From: Williamsia sp. DF01-3
Lineage (GTDB): Bacteria; Actinomycetota; Actinomycetes; Mycobacteriales; Mycobacteriaceae
Assembly: GCF_023051145.1 (NCBI RefSeq)
Contig: NZ_JALKFS010000002.1
Span: 87,947 to 151,946, forward strand
Direction: 5' to 3'
Length of the DNA stretch: 64,000 bases
Shown here: in pieces, positions 1-9,134 of the stretch
How the letters are laid out: each line of letters begins with the position of its first letter
Position numbering within the stretch: the first letter of the stretch is position 1
The notes under the pieces: model-generated
Seen by the model: only the letters and a program-made list of their open reading frames with translations
What the model was told of the DNA's origin: nothing
Database searches by the model: none
Program-made: the position numbers and the translations under genes

Positions 1-217
<217 letters not shown>

Positions 218-250
218 TCATGCCTCTCTGTTTGTGTAACAAGCGTCACG

Positions 251-345
251 GTACCCCAGGGGGTATGGGAACGCGGTCCGATCGAGGGTTGACCCAATGA
301 TACCCCGGGGGTACCGTCGGGCTCCGTACATACCCCAGGGGGTAT
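251..345. promoter_or_regulatory. Three tandem CsoR-type operators
   Basis: Three nearly identical palindromes of the form TACCCC(A)GGGGGTA lie at 251-266, 300-315 and 330-345, between the divergent CsoR-like gene and the MmpL gene. G-tract palindromes of this kind are the known operator type of CsoR-family repressors. They overlap the region where promoters for both genes should lie, so autoregulation plus repression of the transporter operon is likely. Confidence 0.8.
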
Positions 346-377
346 TCAGTCTTCACCTAGAAAGAAGGATCGTCTCC

Positions 378-2531
378 ATGCCCGGCATCTCGACCACCGA
401 ACAAGAGCCCAGTTCGCCACCGAGCTCAGCGCCTGGTCTGCTGGGCCGGTGGGGTGCGGCGATGGCTGGGCGATCCCGCTGGGTCTTCGCCGTCTGGTTG
501 TTGGTGCTCGTCGGTCTCGGGGCGGCCGCGCCATCGGTGTTTTCTTCCTTGGCCGGTGCCGGCTGGCAGGCCAACGGGTCTGAGTCCGTGCAGGTGCGGG
601 AGCTGGCGCAGCAGCACTTCGGCGGGAACTCGTCGGCTGCGGTGCAGGTCGTCATCCATTCTGACCGCGACACCATCAACAGCCCGGTGATGCAAGAAAC
701 GATCGCGAATGCCACGACAGTGTTCGGCGGTGACTCCCGGTTCGGAGCGGTGGTGCCCCCACAACCGGGGATGACGATCAGTCCGGATCAGCACACCGGC
801 ATCTTGATCGCCGGCGCGAATGCGAACACCGACGACATGGTGCGGGCTGTCGACGAGGTCAAGGCGGAGCTCACCGGACTGTCCGGCGATGGTGTCGAGG
901 TGTATCCCACAGGGGCCTCGGCCTTGTGGAGCGATTTCAATAAGGCCAACCATGACGCAATGATCAAGGCCGAATTGTTCTCGTGGCCGGTCACTCTGGC
1001 GATCATGGTCTTGGCGTTCGGCTCGCTTGTGGCCGCGGGGCTGCCGTTGCTGCTCACCATCGCGGGGCTAATCGCGTCGGCCGGTGGCCTCGTTGTGCTC
1101 AATCAGGTGACGCCGATCTCGGTGTGGGCCATGAACTTTGCGATGATGTTCGCCCTCGCCCTGGGCATCGATTACGCACTGTTCATCGTCTCCCGATTCC
1201 GGGACGCTCTCAGACATCACACCAGCAAGGCCCATGCGGTCGCCGAAACGATGGATACCGCCGGTAAAGCTGTGGTGCTGTCGGGCTTGACCGTGTTGGT
1301 GAGTTTATCGGCGGTGTTGTTGGTGCCGGCTCCGGCGGTGCGGACGATGGCTGTGGGCATCATGCTCGCGGTGACCTTTGTTCTCGCGGCTACGTTGACG
1401 TTGCTCCCGGCCACCCTAGGCGCACTGGGTCCGAAGGTGAACGCTGCTTCGCTCCCGTACGCCCAACGTCAGCAACATCGTTCGCCGTTGTTCGAACGGT
1501 GGGGCACGATCTTGCACAACCATCCGTGGCCGTTCGCGATCGGCTCGCTGGCGGTGTTGATTGCGCTGGCTATTCCGGTCATTGGCCTCAAGGTGGCTAT
1601 GCCGTCGATCTCGGTGGTCCCCGAGGAGGCACCAGTGCGTCAGGGTTATGAACTGGTTCAGCAGCAGATGGGGGACGGTGCTCCTGGCATGCTCCAGATC
1701 GTGGCCCCCTCGGCACAGGCGCAGCAGGCTGCCACGACGGCGGCACAAACCCCTGGCATCAGCATGATCACCCCTCCGCTACCGGCGCTCGACGGCACCA
1801 ACTACGTGTTGATGCAAGCACTGCCTGCGGTTGATCCCTCCGATGCCGAGCTCGGCACCATCGTCGATGACCTCCGCAACGTTCTGCCCGCTGATGCGCT
1901 GGTCGGCGGTGCGCCGGCCGAGAATCTTGATTTGCAACAGGCCCTCAACGACTACTTCCCGCTGATTGTCGGCATCATCCTGGTTCTCGGGTTCACCTTG
2001 CTGTTGGTCTCACTGCAAGCCCCGCTGATTGCGCTGATCGGCACCGTCGTCAGCCTCCTGTCGACCGGAGCAGCGTTCGGTGTCGCCAAGCTGATCTTTC
2101 AGGACGGACACTTGTCCGGACTGCTCGGATTCACTCCGCAAGGGTTTCTCGACGGTTGGGGGCCGGTGTTCTTCTTCGCCATGATTTTCGCGATTGCCAT
2201 GGACTACACCGTCTTCCTGCTCGCGACCGCCAAAGAACACTTTGAACGCACCGGCGATGCCGATACTGCGCAGATCGACGGCATGGCGCATTCGGGACGG
2301 ATCATCTTCGCCGCGGCAGCGGTGATGGTCGCGGTGTTCTTCACCTTCGCACTGGCGGACCCGTTGCCGCCCAAAGAGATGGGCATCATCCTCGGTGTTG
2401 CCGTTCTGCTCGACGCAGTCCTGATCAGGCTCATGCTCCTACCAGCACTGCTCCGAATCACCGGACGGGCAGCATGGTGGTCACCGATCTGGCTTCGAAA
2501 GGTCTTGCCCGCGATCTCGTTTTCCCACTAA
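378..2531 (+). CDS. MmpL-family RND transporter
   Basis: A protein of 717 residues with the MMPL/RND layout: a first membrane segment near residues 35-57, a large exported loop, a bundle of membrane helices, then a second half repeating this. Both halves carry the proton-relay Asp-Tyr motif (GIDYALFIVSRF near 265 and AMDYTVFLLA near 608). I chose ATG 378, preceded by AAGAAGGA at 361-369. An upstream in-frame ATG at 297 lies inside the operators and is unlikely. It leads an operon with DUF2892 and DUF302 genes and is probably controlled by the divergent CsoR-like repressor. Substrate unknown. Confidence 0.88.
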   Translation: MPGISTTEQEPSSPPSSAPGLLGRWGAAMAGRSRWVFAVWLLVLVGLGAAAPSVFSSLAGAGWQANGSESVQVRELAQQHFGGNSSAAVQVVIHSDRDTINSPVMQETIANATTVFGGDSRFGAVVPPQPGMTISPDQHTGILIAGANANTDDMVRAVDEVKAELTGLSGDGVEVYPTGASALWSDFNKANHDAMIKAELFSWPVTLAIMVLAFGSLVAAGLPLLLTIAGLIASAGGLVVLNQVTPISVWAMNFAMMFALALGIDYALFIVSRFRDALRHHTSKAHAVAETMDTAGKAVVLSGLTVLVSLSAVLLVPAPAVRTMAVGIMLAVTFVLAATLTLLPATLGALGPKVNAASLPYAQRQQHRSPLFERWGTILHNHPWPFAIGSLAVLIALAIPVIGLKVAMPSISVVPEEAPVRQGYELVQQQMGDGAPGMLQIVAPSAQAQQAATTAAQTPGISMITPPLPALDGTNYVLMQALPAVDPSDAELGTIVDDLRNVLPADALVGGAPAENLDLQQALNDYFPLIVGIILVLGFTLLLVSLQAPLIALIGTVVSLLSTGAAFGVAKLIFQDGHLSGLLGFTPQGFLDGWGPVFFFAMIFAIAMDYTVFLLATAKEHFERTGDADTAQIDGMAHSGRIIFAAAAVMVAVFFTFALADPLPPKEMGIILGVAVLLDAVLIRLMLLPALLRITGRAAWWSPIWLRKVLPAISFSH

Positions 2532-2557
2532 GCACCCACCAGAAAGGCCTCTACCCG

Positions 2558-2788
2558 ATGAACACCCGAACAACTTCCGCTAGGTGGACGGTCGACCGAG
2601 CAGTGCCACTTCTGGCAGGATTCATGATTCTCGTGAGCCTGGCCCTGGCTACTGGCCTGTCGACCTGGTGGCTGCTGCTGACCGCCTTCGTAGCAGTGAA
2701 CCTGCTGCTCTTCGCTGCTGTTGGCTGGTGCCCGGCCAGCCTGCTGATGCACCGCCTGGGACTACCACGCCGCACCGAACTCCGCTGA
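2558..2788 (+). CDS. DUF2892 (YgaP-type transmembrane) protein
   Basis: A protein of 76 residues with two hydrophobic helices and the DUF2892 ending NLLLFAAVGWCPASLLMHRLG. This is the membrane tail found fused or next to rhodaneses such as YgaP. ATG 2558 follows AGAAAGG at 2541-2547 and lies 27 bases after the MmpL stop, so it is co-transcribed. The conserved Cys in GWCP is present. The association with sulfur-transfer proteins fits the CstR-like repressor upstream, but no rhodanese is visible here. Confidence 0.8.
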   Translation: MNTRTTSARWTVDRAVPLLAGFMILVSLALATGLSTWWLLLTAFVAVNLLLFAAVGWCPASLLMHRLGLPRRTELR

Positions 2789-2826
2789 ATCCGAACACGT
2801 ACACCCCGCCCGGAAGGAAAACTATT

Positions 2827-3237
2827 ATGGCACTGGCCATCTCCACCGTCCTCAACCTCCCGTTCGATGAGGCAGTCGCACGAACCCGCGCCGCACTGTC
2901 CGACCAAGGTTTTGGGATCCTCACCGAGATCAACGTCAAAGACACTCTGAAAACAAAGATCGATGCGGACATGGAAAATTACCTGATCCTGGGCGCCTGT
3001 AATCCATCTTTGGCCCATCGCGCACTGGGGGTCAGCCGGCAGATCGGCCTGCTGTTGCCCTGCAACGTCGTGGTCCGCACCGACCCCACCAATCCATCGA
3101 ACTCGGTCGTCGAAGCGATGAATCCCGACCTGATGGTCGAGGTCTCCGGGGTCGCCGAACTTGCGCCGGTGGCCACCGATGCGTCCGCCAAACTCTCGGC
3201 CACTATCGCCGCATTGGAAGCCATAGCCTCCGCGTGA
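2827..3237 (+). CDS. DUF302 family protein
   Basis: A cytosolic protein of 136 residues matching DUF302: an N-terminal stretch LPFDEAVARTRAALSDQGFGILTEI, then LILGACNPSLAHRALG and the hallmark GLLLPCNVVVR. The family has no settled biochemical role but recurs beside CsoR-family regulators and sulfur-handling genes. ATG 2827 is preceded by GGAAGGAAA. It is 38 bases downstream of the DUF2892 gene and ends this operon. Confidence 0.85.
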   Translation: MALAISTVLNLPFDEAVARTRAALSDQGFGILTEINVKDTLKTKIDADMENYLILGACNPSLAHRALGVSRQIGLLLPCNVVVRTDPTNPSNSVVEAMNPDLMVEVSGVAELAPVATDASAKLSATIAALEAIASA

Positions 3238-3419
3238 GCAAACACATCTAGCAGTCCGCGATCTGAGGAGTACCTACGAGCGCAGTCACGTTCTGTTGAC
3301 CCGGCATGCCCGTTCGCCTCCTCGGCATCATGTTGGCGCAGAACCGCGTTGGACCAGTGGCATGACGGTGGTGGTGAAAGTGATCGGAGCGGCATAGGTA
3401 AAGCCCAGTATTGCTCACG

Positions 3420-3641
3420 TCAGGGGCGGCCCATCGGGGCCGTGGTCATGACCACCCACGCTGCGTCGGGCACGCTGATCTTCGAACTAATCGCCATGGC
3501 GTGCAGCAGCTCGAGGCCTTCGGTGGAGGACGCGTTGTTGTATTCCATCAGCATGCCGACGGCGACTGCGATCGTGCAACTGACCTCGAGGGCCGCGCGA
3601 ACCTCATCGCCGTCCATGGGGTCCTGTCCGTTGATAGCCAA
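3420..3641 (-). CDS. Small ANTAR-like RNA-binding domain protein
   Basis: A 73-residue frame (TTG start at 3641) whose middle (ALEVSCTIAVAVGMLMEYNNAS, then LELLHAMAIS and DAAWVVM) follows the three-helix ANTAR pattern seen in full in the GAF-ANTAR protein at 38891-39583. ANTAR domains bind dual-hairpin RNA antiterminators. No GAF or receiver domain precedes it; the frame is closed upstream by a stop near 3700. It is either a stand-alone ANTAR protein or a remnant of a longer regulator. The start is uncertain. Confidence 0.45.
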   Translation of the reverse strand: MAINGQDPMDGDEVRAALEVSCTIAVAVGMLMEYNNASSTEGLELLHAMAISSKISVPDAAWVVMTTAPMGRP

Positions 3642-3795
3642 CGAAGAGAACTCCTCGCCCGCTTCAGTGTGCGCCCCACGGGCGACGTGGGCGGTGACCT
3701 ACCGGAAACAGGGGAGTTCATCAGATCAGAGAGCGTCACTGAGCTATGCGCAGACCCCCACCGCAGCGAGGCCTGAGGGTGTACCGCCTTCGGCT

Positions 3796-3818
3796 AACTA
3801 CTACTTCGTATAGTAGTT
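3796..3818. promoter_or_regulatory. BlaI-type operator A (copC1)
   Basis: AACTACTA, seven bases, TAGTAGTT: a perfect 8-7-8 palindrome seven bases before the GTG of the first CopC gene. The same motif recurs at nine other places between here and 23.7 kb and resembles the known mycobacterial BlaI operator. Confidence 0.85.
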
Positions 3819-3825
3819 TCGCGGC

Positions 3826-4611
3826 GTGGGACAACACGAATCTGGACGCGCGTCATGGCTGGTGACTGTAGGAAGGCTGGTCGCGATTGCCGCGCTCGCC
3901 GCAGTGGGCTCGTTGCTGCTGGGTGTGGGGCAGGCGTCGGCGCATAGTGCGCTGACATCGTCGACCCCGACCGATGGGGCGGTCCTGGAACAGGCTCCGG
4001 CAACGATTGATTTGGTGTTCAACCAGTCCATCTCCAAAAATTTTGCCGAGGTAGCGGTCCTGAGCACTGATAGCGAGCCGGTGCAGGTATCTGCCCCGGC
4101 GGTCACCGGAGCGCAGGTCAGTGTCAAGGTGCAAACCGCTCTGGGTTCGGGCGCCTACACCGTGAACTACCGGGTGGTCTCTGCGGATGGACACCCGATC
4201 ACGGGCCAGGTCGCTTTTTCGGTGGCCCCGTCGTCGTCAGCGCCGACCGCGTCGGTGCCCTCGGCGACAGGTGTTGAACCGCCACCGCCAGCGGGCACGG
4301 TGACGGGTGTGCCGGCGACAACAAGTCCGTCAACAGGTTTGCATCCCGGCGATGACCCCGAGGGCAAGCTGGCAGATAACTGGGTGGTGGTGGTTGTGAT
4401 CGTTCTGGTCGTGGCGGGGTTGGGCGCGATTGCGCTGCTGTTGGTGCTGCACTCCCGCGATGACCACGACAAGGATGACCACAACAAGGCAGTCCCACCG
4501 CCGGCAGAGCCAACAGCGGCGACACCGCACACCCCGACATCGCCAACCCCTGACTCTGATCAGCCTCCGAAGGGCGACAGGTCAGGACACGATGGTGCAG
4601 AAGAGGGCTGA
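3826..4611 (+). CDS. CopC-domain copper-binding exported protein
   Basis: A protein of 261 residues. A signal peptide is cleaved after ASA-39, leaving His40 as the mature N-terminus, as in CopC, where the N-terminal His binds Cu(II). The rest of the Cu(II) site is visible as SADGHPITG near 119-127. A Pro/Thr-rich linker and one C-terminal helix (about 186-208), then a charged Asp/His-rich tail, tether it outside the membrane. GTG 3826 is only seven bases after operator A, so the mRNA is probably leaderless and blocked by the repressor. Convergent with the BlaR-like gene. Confidence 0.88.
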   Translation: MGQHESGRASWLVTVGRLVAIAALAAVGSLLLGVGQASAHSALTSSTPTDGAVLEQAPATIDLVFNQSISKNFAEVAVLSTDSEPVQVSAPAVTGAQVSVKVQTALGSGAYTVNYRVVSADGHPITGQVAFSVAPSSSAPTASVPSATGVEPPPPAGTVTGVPATTSPSTGLHPGDDPEGKLADNWVVVVVIVLVVAGLGAIALLLVLHSRDDHDKDDHNKAVPPPAEPTAATPHTPTSPTPDSDQPPKGDRSGHDGAEEG

Positions 4612-4682
4612 GAGCGCGGCCATGGTCGCCACTGCGGCGGTGGCCGCGATGGCCGCGGGCATCACGGCGTACGCGGTGTAGG

Positions 4683-5552
4683 TCAACGCGGTCGGGTGCG
4701 GGGCGAGGGGAGCACCCAGGGTGCGTAGTCGGCGGTCGGTGGTGGTGTGGGCTCTGTGCGTGGCGCAGCCTGGCTGGGGCCGGGGGTGATTGTGCTTTGT
4801 TGTTGTTCGATAACCCGGCTCAACGCTGACCGTAGGACTGCGGCGCCACTGGCGGTGGCGGCGGTCTGATCGGCGTCGAGTTCGACCAGGGCCGCGATCG
4901 CGGTCGGCGCTTGGGTCATCAACGGCACGAACGGCAGCGCGCAGGCCAGCACTTCGCAGACTGCGAGGATGCGGTGGTGGCGGCCGTTGAGGTGGGCCCT
5001 TTCGTGGTCGAGTACGGCTTGAGCCTCTGAGGAGGTCAAACACTTTTTCAGGCCTTCGGTGGCGACGACGAATCCGGGGTTGCCGGCGATGCTGTAGGCG
5101 AAGGGCAATGGATGATCGAGCCACAGGATCGGGTACGGCCCGTCCTGCTGGCCGGTGCGCGCCAGCACGGTGACGATGTCGTGGTGGTAGTCCAGTAGTT
5201 GAAGGCGCGAGCGACGGTGGCGACTGCTGACGATCGCGACCCGAACCGCGATATAGGAAGCCACGGCCACTGCGACCGAGATGATGATCTCGGTGACCCA
5301 GGGGCGCATGGTGTGTTGCGCTGAGCTCAAACAGCGGATCCACACGTCGGTGAGGCTTTCTCCGGGAGCGTGGCGGGGCCAGGCGGCCACGACCACCGCC
5401 GAGACGGCGAGGAGGAAGAACGCGGCGATGCTGCCCAGCCAGAGCGCGACCATCGACCTGGGCGCGGTGGTCGCCAGGGGACGCAGCAATAGCCGCGGCA
5501 TCAGCACTGCGATCAGTGCCGCGGCCAGTCCCAGGGTGAGGGCCAGGGTCAC
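4683..5552 (-). CDS. M56-family (BlaR1/MecR1-like) membrane metallopeptidase
   Basis: A protein of 289 residues with several membrane helices and the zinc-protease motif HERAH (HExxH) near residue 181, followed by VELDADQTAA, which carries the third ligand. It lacks a penicillin-binding sensor domain and so resembles the short mycobacterial BlaR. Such proteases cleave BlaI repressors in response to an envelope signal. It overlaps the BlaI gene by four bases, so the two are translationally coupled. A closer second copy lies at 13338-14315. Confidence 0.87.
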   Translation of the reverse strand: MTLALTLGLAAALIAVLMPRLLLRPLATTAPRSMVALWLGSIAAFFLLAVSAVVVAAWPRHAPGESLTDVWIRCLSSAQHTMRPWVTEIIISVAVAVASYIAVRVAIVSSRHRRSRLQLLDYHHDIVTVLARTGQQDGPYPILWLDHPLPFAYSIAGNPGFVVATEGLKKCLTSSEAQAVLDHERAHLNGRHHRILAVCEVLACALPFVPLMTQAPTAIAALVELDADQTAATASGAAVLRSALSRVIEQQQSTITPGPSQAAPRTEPTPPPTADYAPWVLPSPRTRPR

Positions 5553-5911
5553 CGCCGAGCCTGCTTGGTGCGAAGACTTTTCCGTAGAGCGTCTTGTTCT
5601 GCGGGGGTGGCGGTTTGGGCGAAATGCATCAGCACTGCCGCCGAATCGTCACTGCGATCGAGGATGTCTCGCAGGGCCTGGGAGGTGGCTTCTTCCCTGG
5701 TCTGCACCGGTGAGTACAGGTACGCACGGCTCACCTTGGCGCGGTTGAGGAAGCCCTTGGTGTGCAGGTTCGTCACGACGGTCAAGATGGTGGTGTACGC
5801 CAACTGCCGATCTGCGAGGGCGTCGAGGATGTCGTGCACCGACTGCGGTTGCGGTCCGGCGCTCCACAGGACGTCCATGACGTCCGCTTCGAGTGCTCCC
5901 AGCCGTTTCAT
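5549..5911 (-). CDS. blaI: BlaI/MecI/CopY-family repressor, copy 1
   Basis: A protein of 120 residues: a winged helix (LGALEADVMDVLWSAG, AYTTILTVVTNLHTKGFL) and a C-terminal dimerisation helix region. ATG 5911 matches the family start; an in-frame GTG lies 12 codons upstream. The family binds TACTA-type palindromes. With ten such palindromes in front of redox and copper genes nearby, this protein or its paralogue at 14312 is the likely master repressor. No copy of the operator is visible right upstream of this gene; the nearest is at 6203, in front of the divergent transpeptidase gene. Confidence 0.92.
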   Translation of the reverse strand: MKRLGALEADVMDVLWSAGPQPQSVHDILDALADRQLAYTTILTVVTNLHTKGFLNRAKVSRAYLYSPVQTREEATSQALRDILDRSDDSAAVLMHFAQTATPAEQDALRKSLRTKQARR

Positions 5912-5953
5912 ACCTTTATTGTCTCTGCCACGTCGGGGCCCGTCCACCGAGGC

Positions 5954-6010
5954 TCATCCGACCTCGACGCCGCAGCTGCCTAACCATTGCACCGGATCGA
6001 GTTTTCTGTG
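5954..6010 (-). pseudogene. Remnant of an M23 peptidase C-terminus
   Basis: Just upstream of blaI copy 1, the minus strand reads KLDPVQWLGSCG before a stop. This matches the extreme C-terminus of the intact M23 peptidase (LKLDPAQWLSNRG), which sits in the same position upstream of blaI copy 2. The rest of the gene is gone. The two blaI-blaR modules therefore descend from a common M23-blaI-blaR ancestor. Confidence 0.6.
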
Positions 6011-6202
6011 CCGCCCTCCATCGGTTCCACTGCCGCACCCGACGGCAAACTCCCACCACCGCGTGGTGCGGTGGCGCACCGTCTCGTTACCGCAAGTGGA
6101 TAGCCGGCAATTCCCGACCTTGGTTCAATCAGGGTTGAGATCCCGTAACGTGGCCTGTCGAATGTTTTCGTCGGTGTCCGGTATGTCCGCTCTGGTTCCG
6201 TA

Positions 6203-6225
6203 AACTACTAATCGTCCTAGTAGTC
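6203..6225. promoter_or_regulatory. BlaI-type operator B (L,D-transpeptidase)
   Basis: AACTACTA, seven bases, TAGTAGTC, in front of the L,D-transpeptidase gene and facing the divergent blaI gene. One mismatch to the consensus. Confidence 0.82.
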
Positions 6226-6245
6226 ACGACGGAGGAGTGTTCTTA

Positions 6246-7508
6246 GTGCCGACGCAGCGGTCTGGGTGGAATGGGGTGCAGCTCAATCGCCGGAGTGTGC
6301 TCGTGGCCGGGGCCGGCGCGCTGATCACTGGCGTGGCAGCAGCGTGCTCTTCCAGTAACGGGGGATCCTCCTCACCGCCGTCGCGTTCGGGGGCGTCGGC
6401 ATCGGTGGACGCGCCCGCCGTGACATTTGCTCCCGCGCCCGGTGCCCGCGATGTCGACCCGCTCACCGCGGTGATGGTGACCGTCACCGGCGGCACCCTG
6501 GCGGAGGTGGTGATGACCAACGACGACGGTCGCCTCATCCCAGGGATCATGACCCCCGACCGGCTGACATGGAAACCCGATACGCCGTTGGGCTACAACA
6601 AAACCTATGAGCTGGTCGCAACAAGTACCGACGCCCAAGGCCGGACCGCCGACCACACCAGTGCGTTCACCACGGTCGCACCGAACAACCTGACGCAACC
6701 GTCGCTGTTGACGACTGGCGGCGGCACGCTCAGTTCCGGACGCGCCTACGGGGTAGGGCTGGTGGTGGCCGTACGGTTCGATGAGCCGATCACCGACCGG
6801 GCCGCGGCCCAACGAGCGCTGTCAGTGCAGACCGAGCCGGCGGTCGAAGGGCAATGGAACTGGATCGATGATCAGACCGCGCACTACCGGCCCCGCGACT
6901 ACTACGCACCGGGCACCGCGGTCACCGTGGCAGCCGACGTCTACGGAGTGGACCTGGGCAACGGACTATACGGCCAAGAAGACGTGCGCGTGTCCTTCAC
7001 GATCGGCGATGCCCACGTCTCGATTGCCGATGACACCACCAAGCAGGTATCGGTGTACGCCAACGGGGAACTGGTGCGCACCATGCCGACCTCGATGGGC
7101 CGCGGCGGCACCGAAACGGTGAACGGCCGCACCATCCACTTTTGGACTCAGCCGGGCATCTACACCGTCCTGGACAAGGCCAATCCGGTCATCATGGACT
7201 CCTCCACCTACGGGCTACCGGTGAACTCTCGACTCGGATATCGCCAATCGATCAACTACGCCACCCGCATCAGCAACGACGGTATCTACTTGCACGAGCT
7301 CGTCGATACCATTGCCCAGCAAGGCAATACCAACATGTCCGCCGGCTGTCTGAACCTCAACCCCGACAACGCCCGGTGGTTCTACGACTTCTCGGTCACC
7401 GGCGACGTTGTGGAAGTGCGCAACACCGGCGGGCCTGCCTTGGAACTGTGGCAAAACGGCGACTGGAGCGTGCCCTGGGACACCTGGGTAGCCGGCAGCG
7501 CGCTCTAA
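6246..7508 (+). CDS. L,D-transpeptidase (YkuD) lipoprotein with altered active-site motif
   Basis: A protein of 420 residues that cross-links peptidoglycan outside the membrane. A Tat-type signal (NRRSVLVAGAGAL) ends in a lipobox (VAAAC). Two Ig-like domains follow, then a YkuD domain and the C-terminal LdtMt2-like tail (WSVPWDTWVAG). The catalytic Cys is C368 in MSAGCLNLNPDNA. The usual SHGC has become SAGC, so the conserved His is lost while the Cys remains. I prefer GTG 6246, ten bases after GGAGG, over GTG 6237. It lies just behind operator B. Activity is uncertain because of the His change. Confidence 0.85.
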   Translation: MPTQRSGWNGVQLNRRSVLVAGAGALITGVAAACSSSNGGSSSPPSRSGASASVDAPAVTFAPAPGARDVDPLTAVMVTVTGGTLAEVVMTNDDGRLIPGIMTPDRLTWKPDTPLGYNKTYELVATSTDAQGRTADHTSAFTTVAPNNLTQPSLLTTGGGTLSSGRAYGVGLVVAVRFDEPITDRAAAQRALSVQTEPAVEGQWNWIDDQTAHYRPRDYYAPGTAVTVAADVYGVDLGNGLYGQEDVRVSFTIGDAHVSIADDTTKQVSVYANGELVRTMPTSMGRGGTETVNGRTIHFWTQPGIYTVLDKANPVIMDSSTYGLPVNSRLGYRQSINYATRISNDGIYLHELVDTIAQQGNTNMSAGCLNLNPDNARWFYDFSVTGDVVEVRNTGGPALELWQNGDWSVPWDTWVAGSAL

Positions 7509-7567
7509 TTCGTGCCGCTCCGCGCGGGCACGCCGTCTGTCCGTGGGTGTGAATACACCCCGAACAA

Positions 7568-7590
7568 AACTACTATTGTGCGTAGTAGTT
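7568..7590. promoter_or_regulatory. BlaI-type operator C (ccdA)
   Basis: AACTACTA, seven bases, TAGTAGTT: a perfect match to the consensus, 47 bases before the ccdA start. Confidence 0.85.
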
Positions 7591-7637
7591 AGGGTGGTCG
7601 TGTCCGGTGTGTGCACGAAACAGCGAGGAGGGCGCAG

Positions 7638-8443
7638 GTGTCCGACTTTGCGGTGGCCGGGGTAGGCGAGGCGTTCTCGACCGCAGCGGCCGGTGGGCCG
7701 CTGCTTCTGGCGCTGGGTGCATGCCTGGCGGCCGGACTCATCTCGTTCGCCTCACCCTGTGTCATTCCGCTCGTGCCCGGGTATGTGTCCTATCTCGTCG
7801 GCATTTCCGCAGGCGGAAACTCCCCGGAGGCGGACGGTCATGCGCTGCAGGGTATTCGGCGGTTCCGGGTGGCCGGTGCTGCACTATTGTTTGTCGCCGG
7901 GTTCACTGTGGTGTTCGTGTTGGCCACCGCCACCATTTTTGGTGTCACCTCGACGTTGATCGTCAATCGCGAGATTCTTCAGCGCGTCGGTGGCGTCATC
8001 ACCATTGTGATGGGGCTGGTGTTTATCGGTGCTTTTCCTGTCCTGCAACGGGAGGCGCGGTTTCATCCTCGTCAGGTATCGCACCTGGTGGGTGCCCCGC
8101 TGTTGGGCGGGGTGTTCGCTTTGGGGTGGACCCCGTGTCTGGGGCCGACGCTGGCGGCGATCATCGCCACCGCCAGCGGTACCGCTGACACCACCGCGGC
8201 TCGGGGGTGGCGATGATCGTGGCGTACTGCCTGGGTTTGGGGCTGCCGTTCGTGGCGATGGCGTTTGGCTCGGCGTGGGCGGTGCGGGCTGTGGGCGTGT
8301 TGCGGCGCAATTCGCGGCGCATCCAGATAGTGGGCGGGCTGCTGATGGTGGCGGTGGGTATCGCGCTGATCACCGGCATCTGGGACCACTTTGTGGTGTG
8401 GGTCCGGGACATGTTCATCACCGACACCACCCTGCCGATCTAA
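7638..8443 (+). pseudogene. ccdA: CcdA cytochrome c biogenesis/thiol reductant transporter, one frameshift
   Basis: A six-helix CcdA protein that passes electrons across the membrane. GTG 7638 follows AGGAGG at a spacing of six. The N-terminal half has the first Cys motif ([13 protein letters not shown]) and the second ([13 protein letters not shown]). The frame then ends at 8216. The C-terminal half ([16 protein letters not shown]) continues one base back, from 8207. Restoring one G in the run of five at 8203-8207 rejoins both parts. It may be a true pseudogene, a homopolymer error, or a slip site; a lost base in the read is most likely. The start lies behind operator C. Confidence 0.85.
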
Positions 8444-8483
8444 CCCCACCCCAGGCGCGCGTGCGTCGGTGAGGAGTACGAGG

Positions 8484-9134
8484 TCAGCCCAGAGTGGACC
8501 AGTACCACCAGAACTCGATGATGATGAGCGTGAGGATGCTCAGCGCCCACACGACCGGGACCACCGAGTGCACACTGATCAATGCATCGACCAGACGCCG
8601 TGCCCGGCCCCTGACGATCATCTGGTCAAGGTTGCGCAGGGTGACGTACCAGAACGCCACCACCACCACGATCCATACCGCCATGCAATACGGGCACAGC
8701 GCCCCGATCTCGTACAAGCTCTGCACGATCAGCCAATGGACGAACACCACGGCCGCGCTCAACCCCACCTGGGTGCTGATCCATATCCAGGCGGGAGTGG
8801 CGGGGGTGAGCAGCACTGCGATCGCGAGGACAGCGGTGAACCCGGCGATACCCAGCAGAGAATTGGGAAAACCGAACACCGCAGCCTGCGGGGTATCCAT
8901 GATCGACCCGCAGTTCACAATGGGGTTGAGGCTGCAGGTGGGGGTGTAGTCCGGGTCGGTGGCCAGCTCGAACTTTTCCACCGTCAGCGTGAACGCTGCG
9001 ATCAGGCCGATGACCCCGCACACGCCCAGCACCCACCGAAGCAACCGCGGAAACAGCACAGCGCGTCCCCCAGGATCGTTCCGCACACCTGGATCATCAC
9101 CGGTGCCGGACAGGTGCGACGACATCGAAGTCAC
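8484..9134 (-). CDS. Vitamin K epoxide reductase (VKOR) family protein
   Basis: A protein of 216 residues with five membrane helices. It has the two VKOR cysteine pairs: CSLNPIVNC near 65-73 and CPYC near 145-148. Bacterial VKOR takes DsbB's role, reoxidising a DsbA-like partner using menaquinone. It overlaps the DsbA-like gene upstream by four bases (GTGA), so the two form a coupled disulfide-forming pair. The ends are intact. Confidence 0.92.
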   Translation of the reverse strand: MTSMSSHLSGTGDDPGVRNDPGGRAVLFPRLLRWVLGVCGVIGLIAAFTLTVEKFELATDPDYTPTCSLNPIVNCGSIMDTPQAAVFGFPNSLLGIAGFTAVLAIAVLLTPATPAWIWISTQVGLSAAVVFVHWLIVQSLYEIGALCPYCMAVWIVVVVAFWYVTLRNLDQMIVRGRARRLVDALISVHSVVPVVWALSILTLIIIEFWWYWSTLG

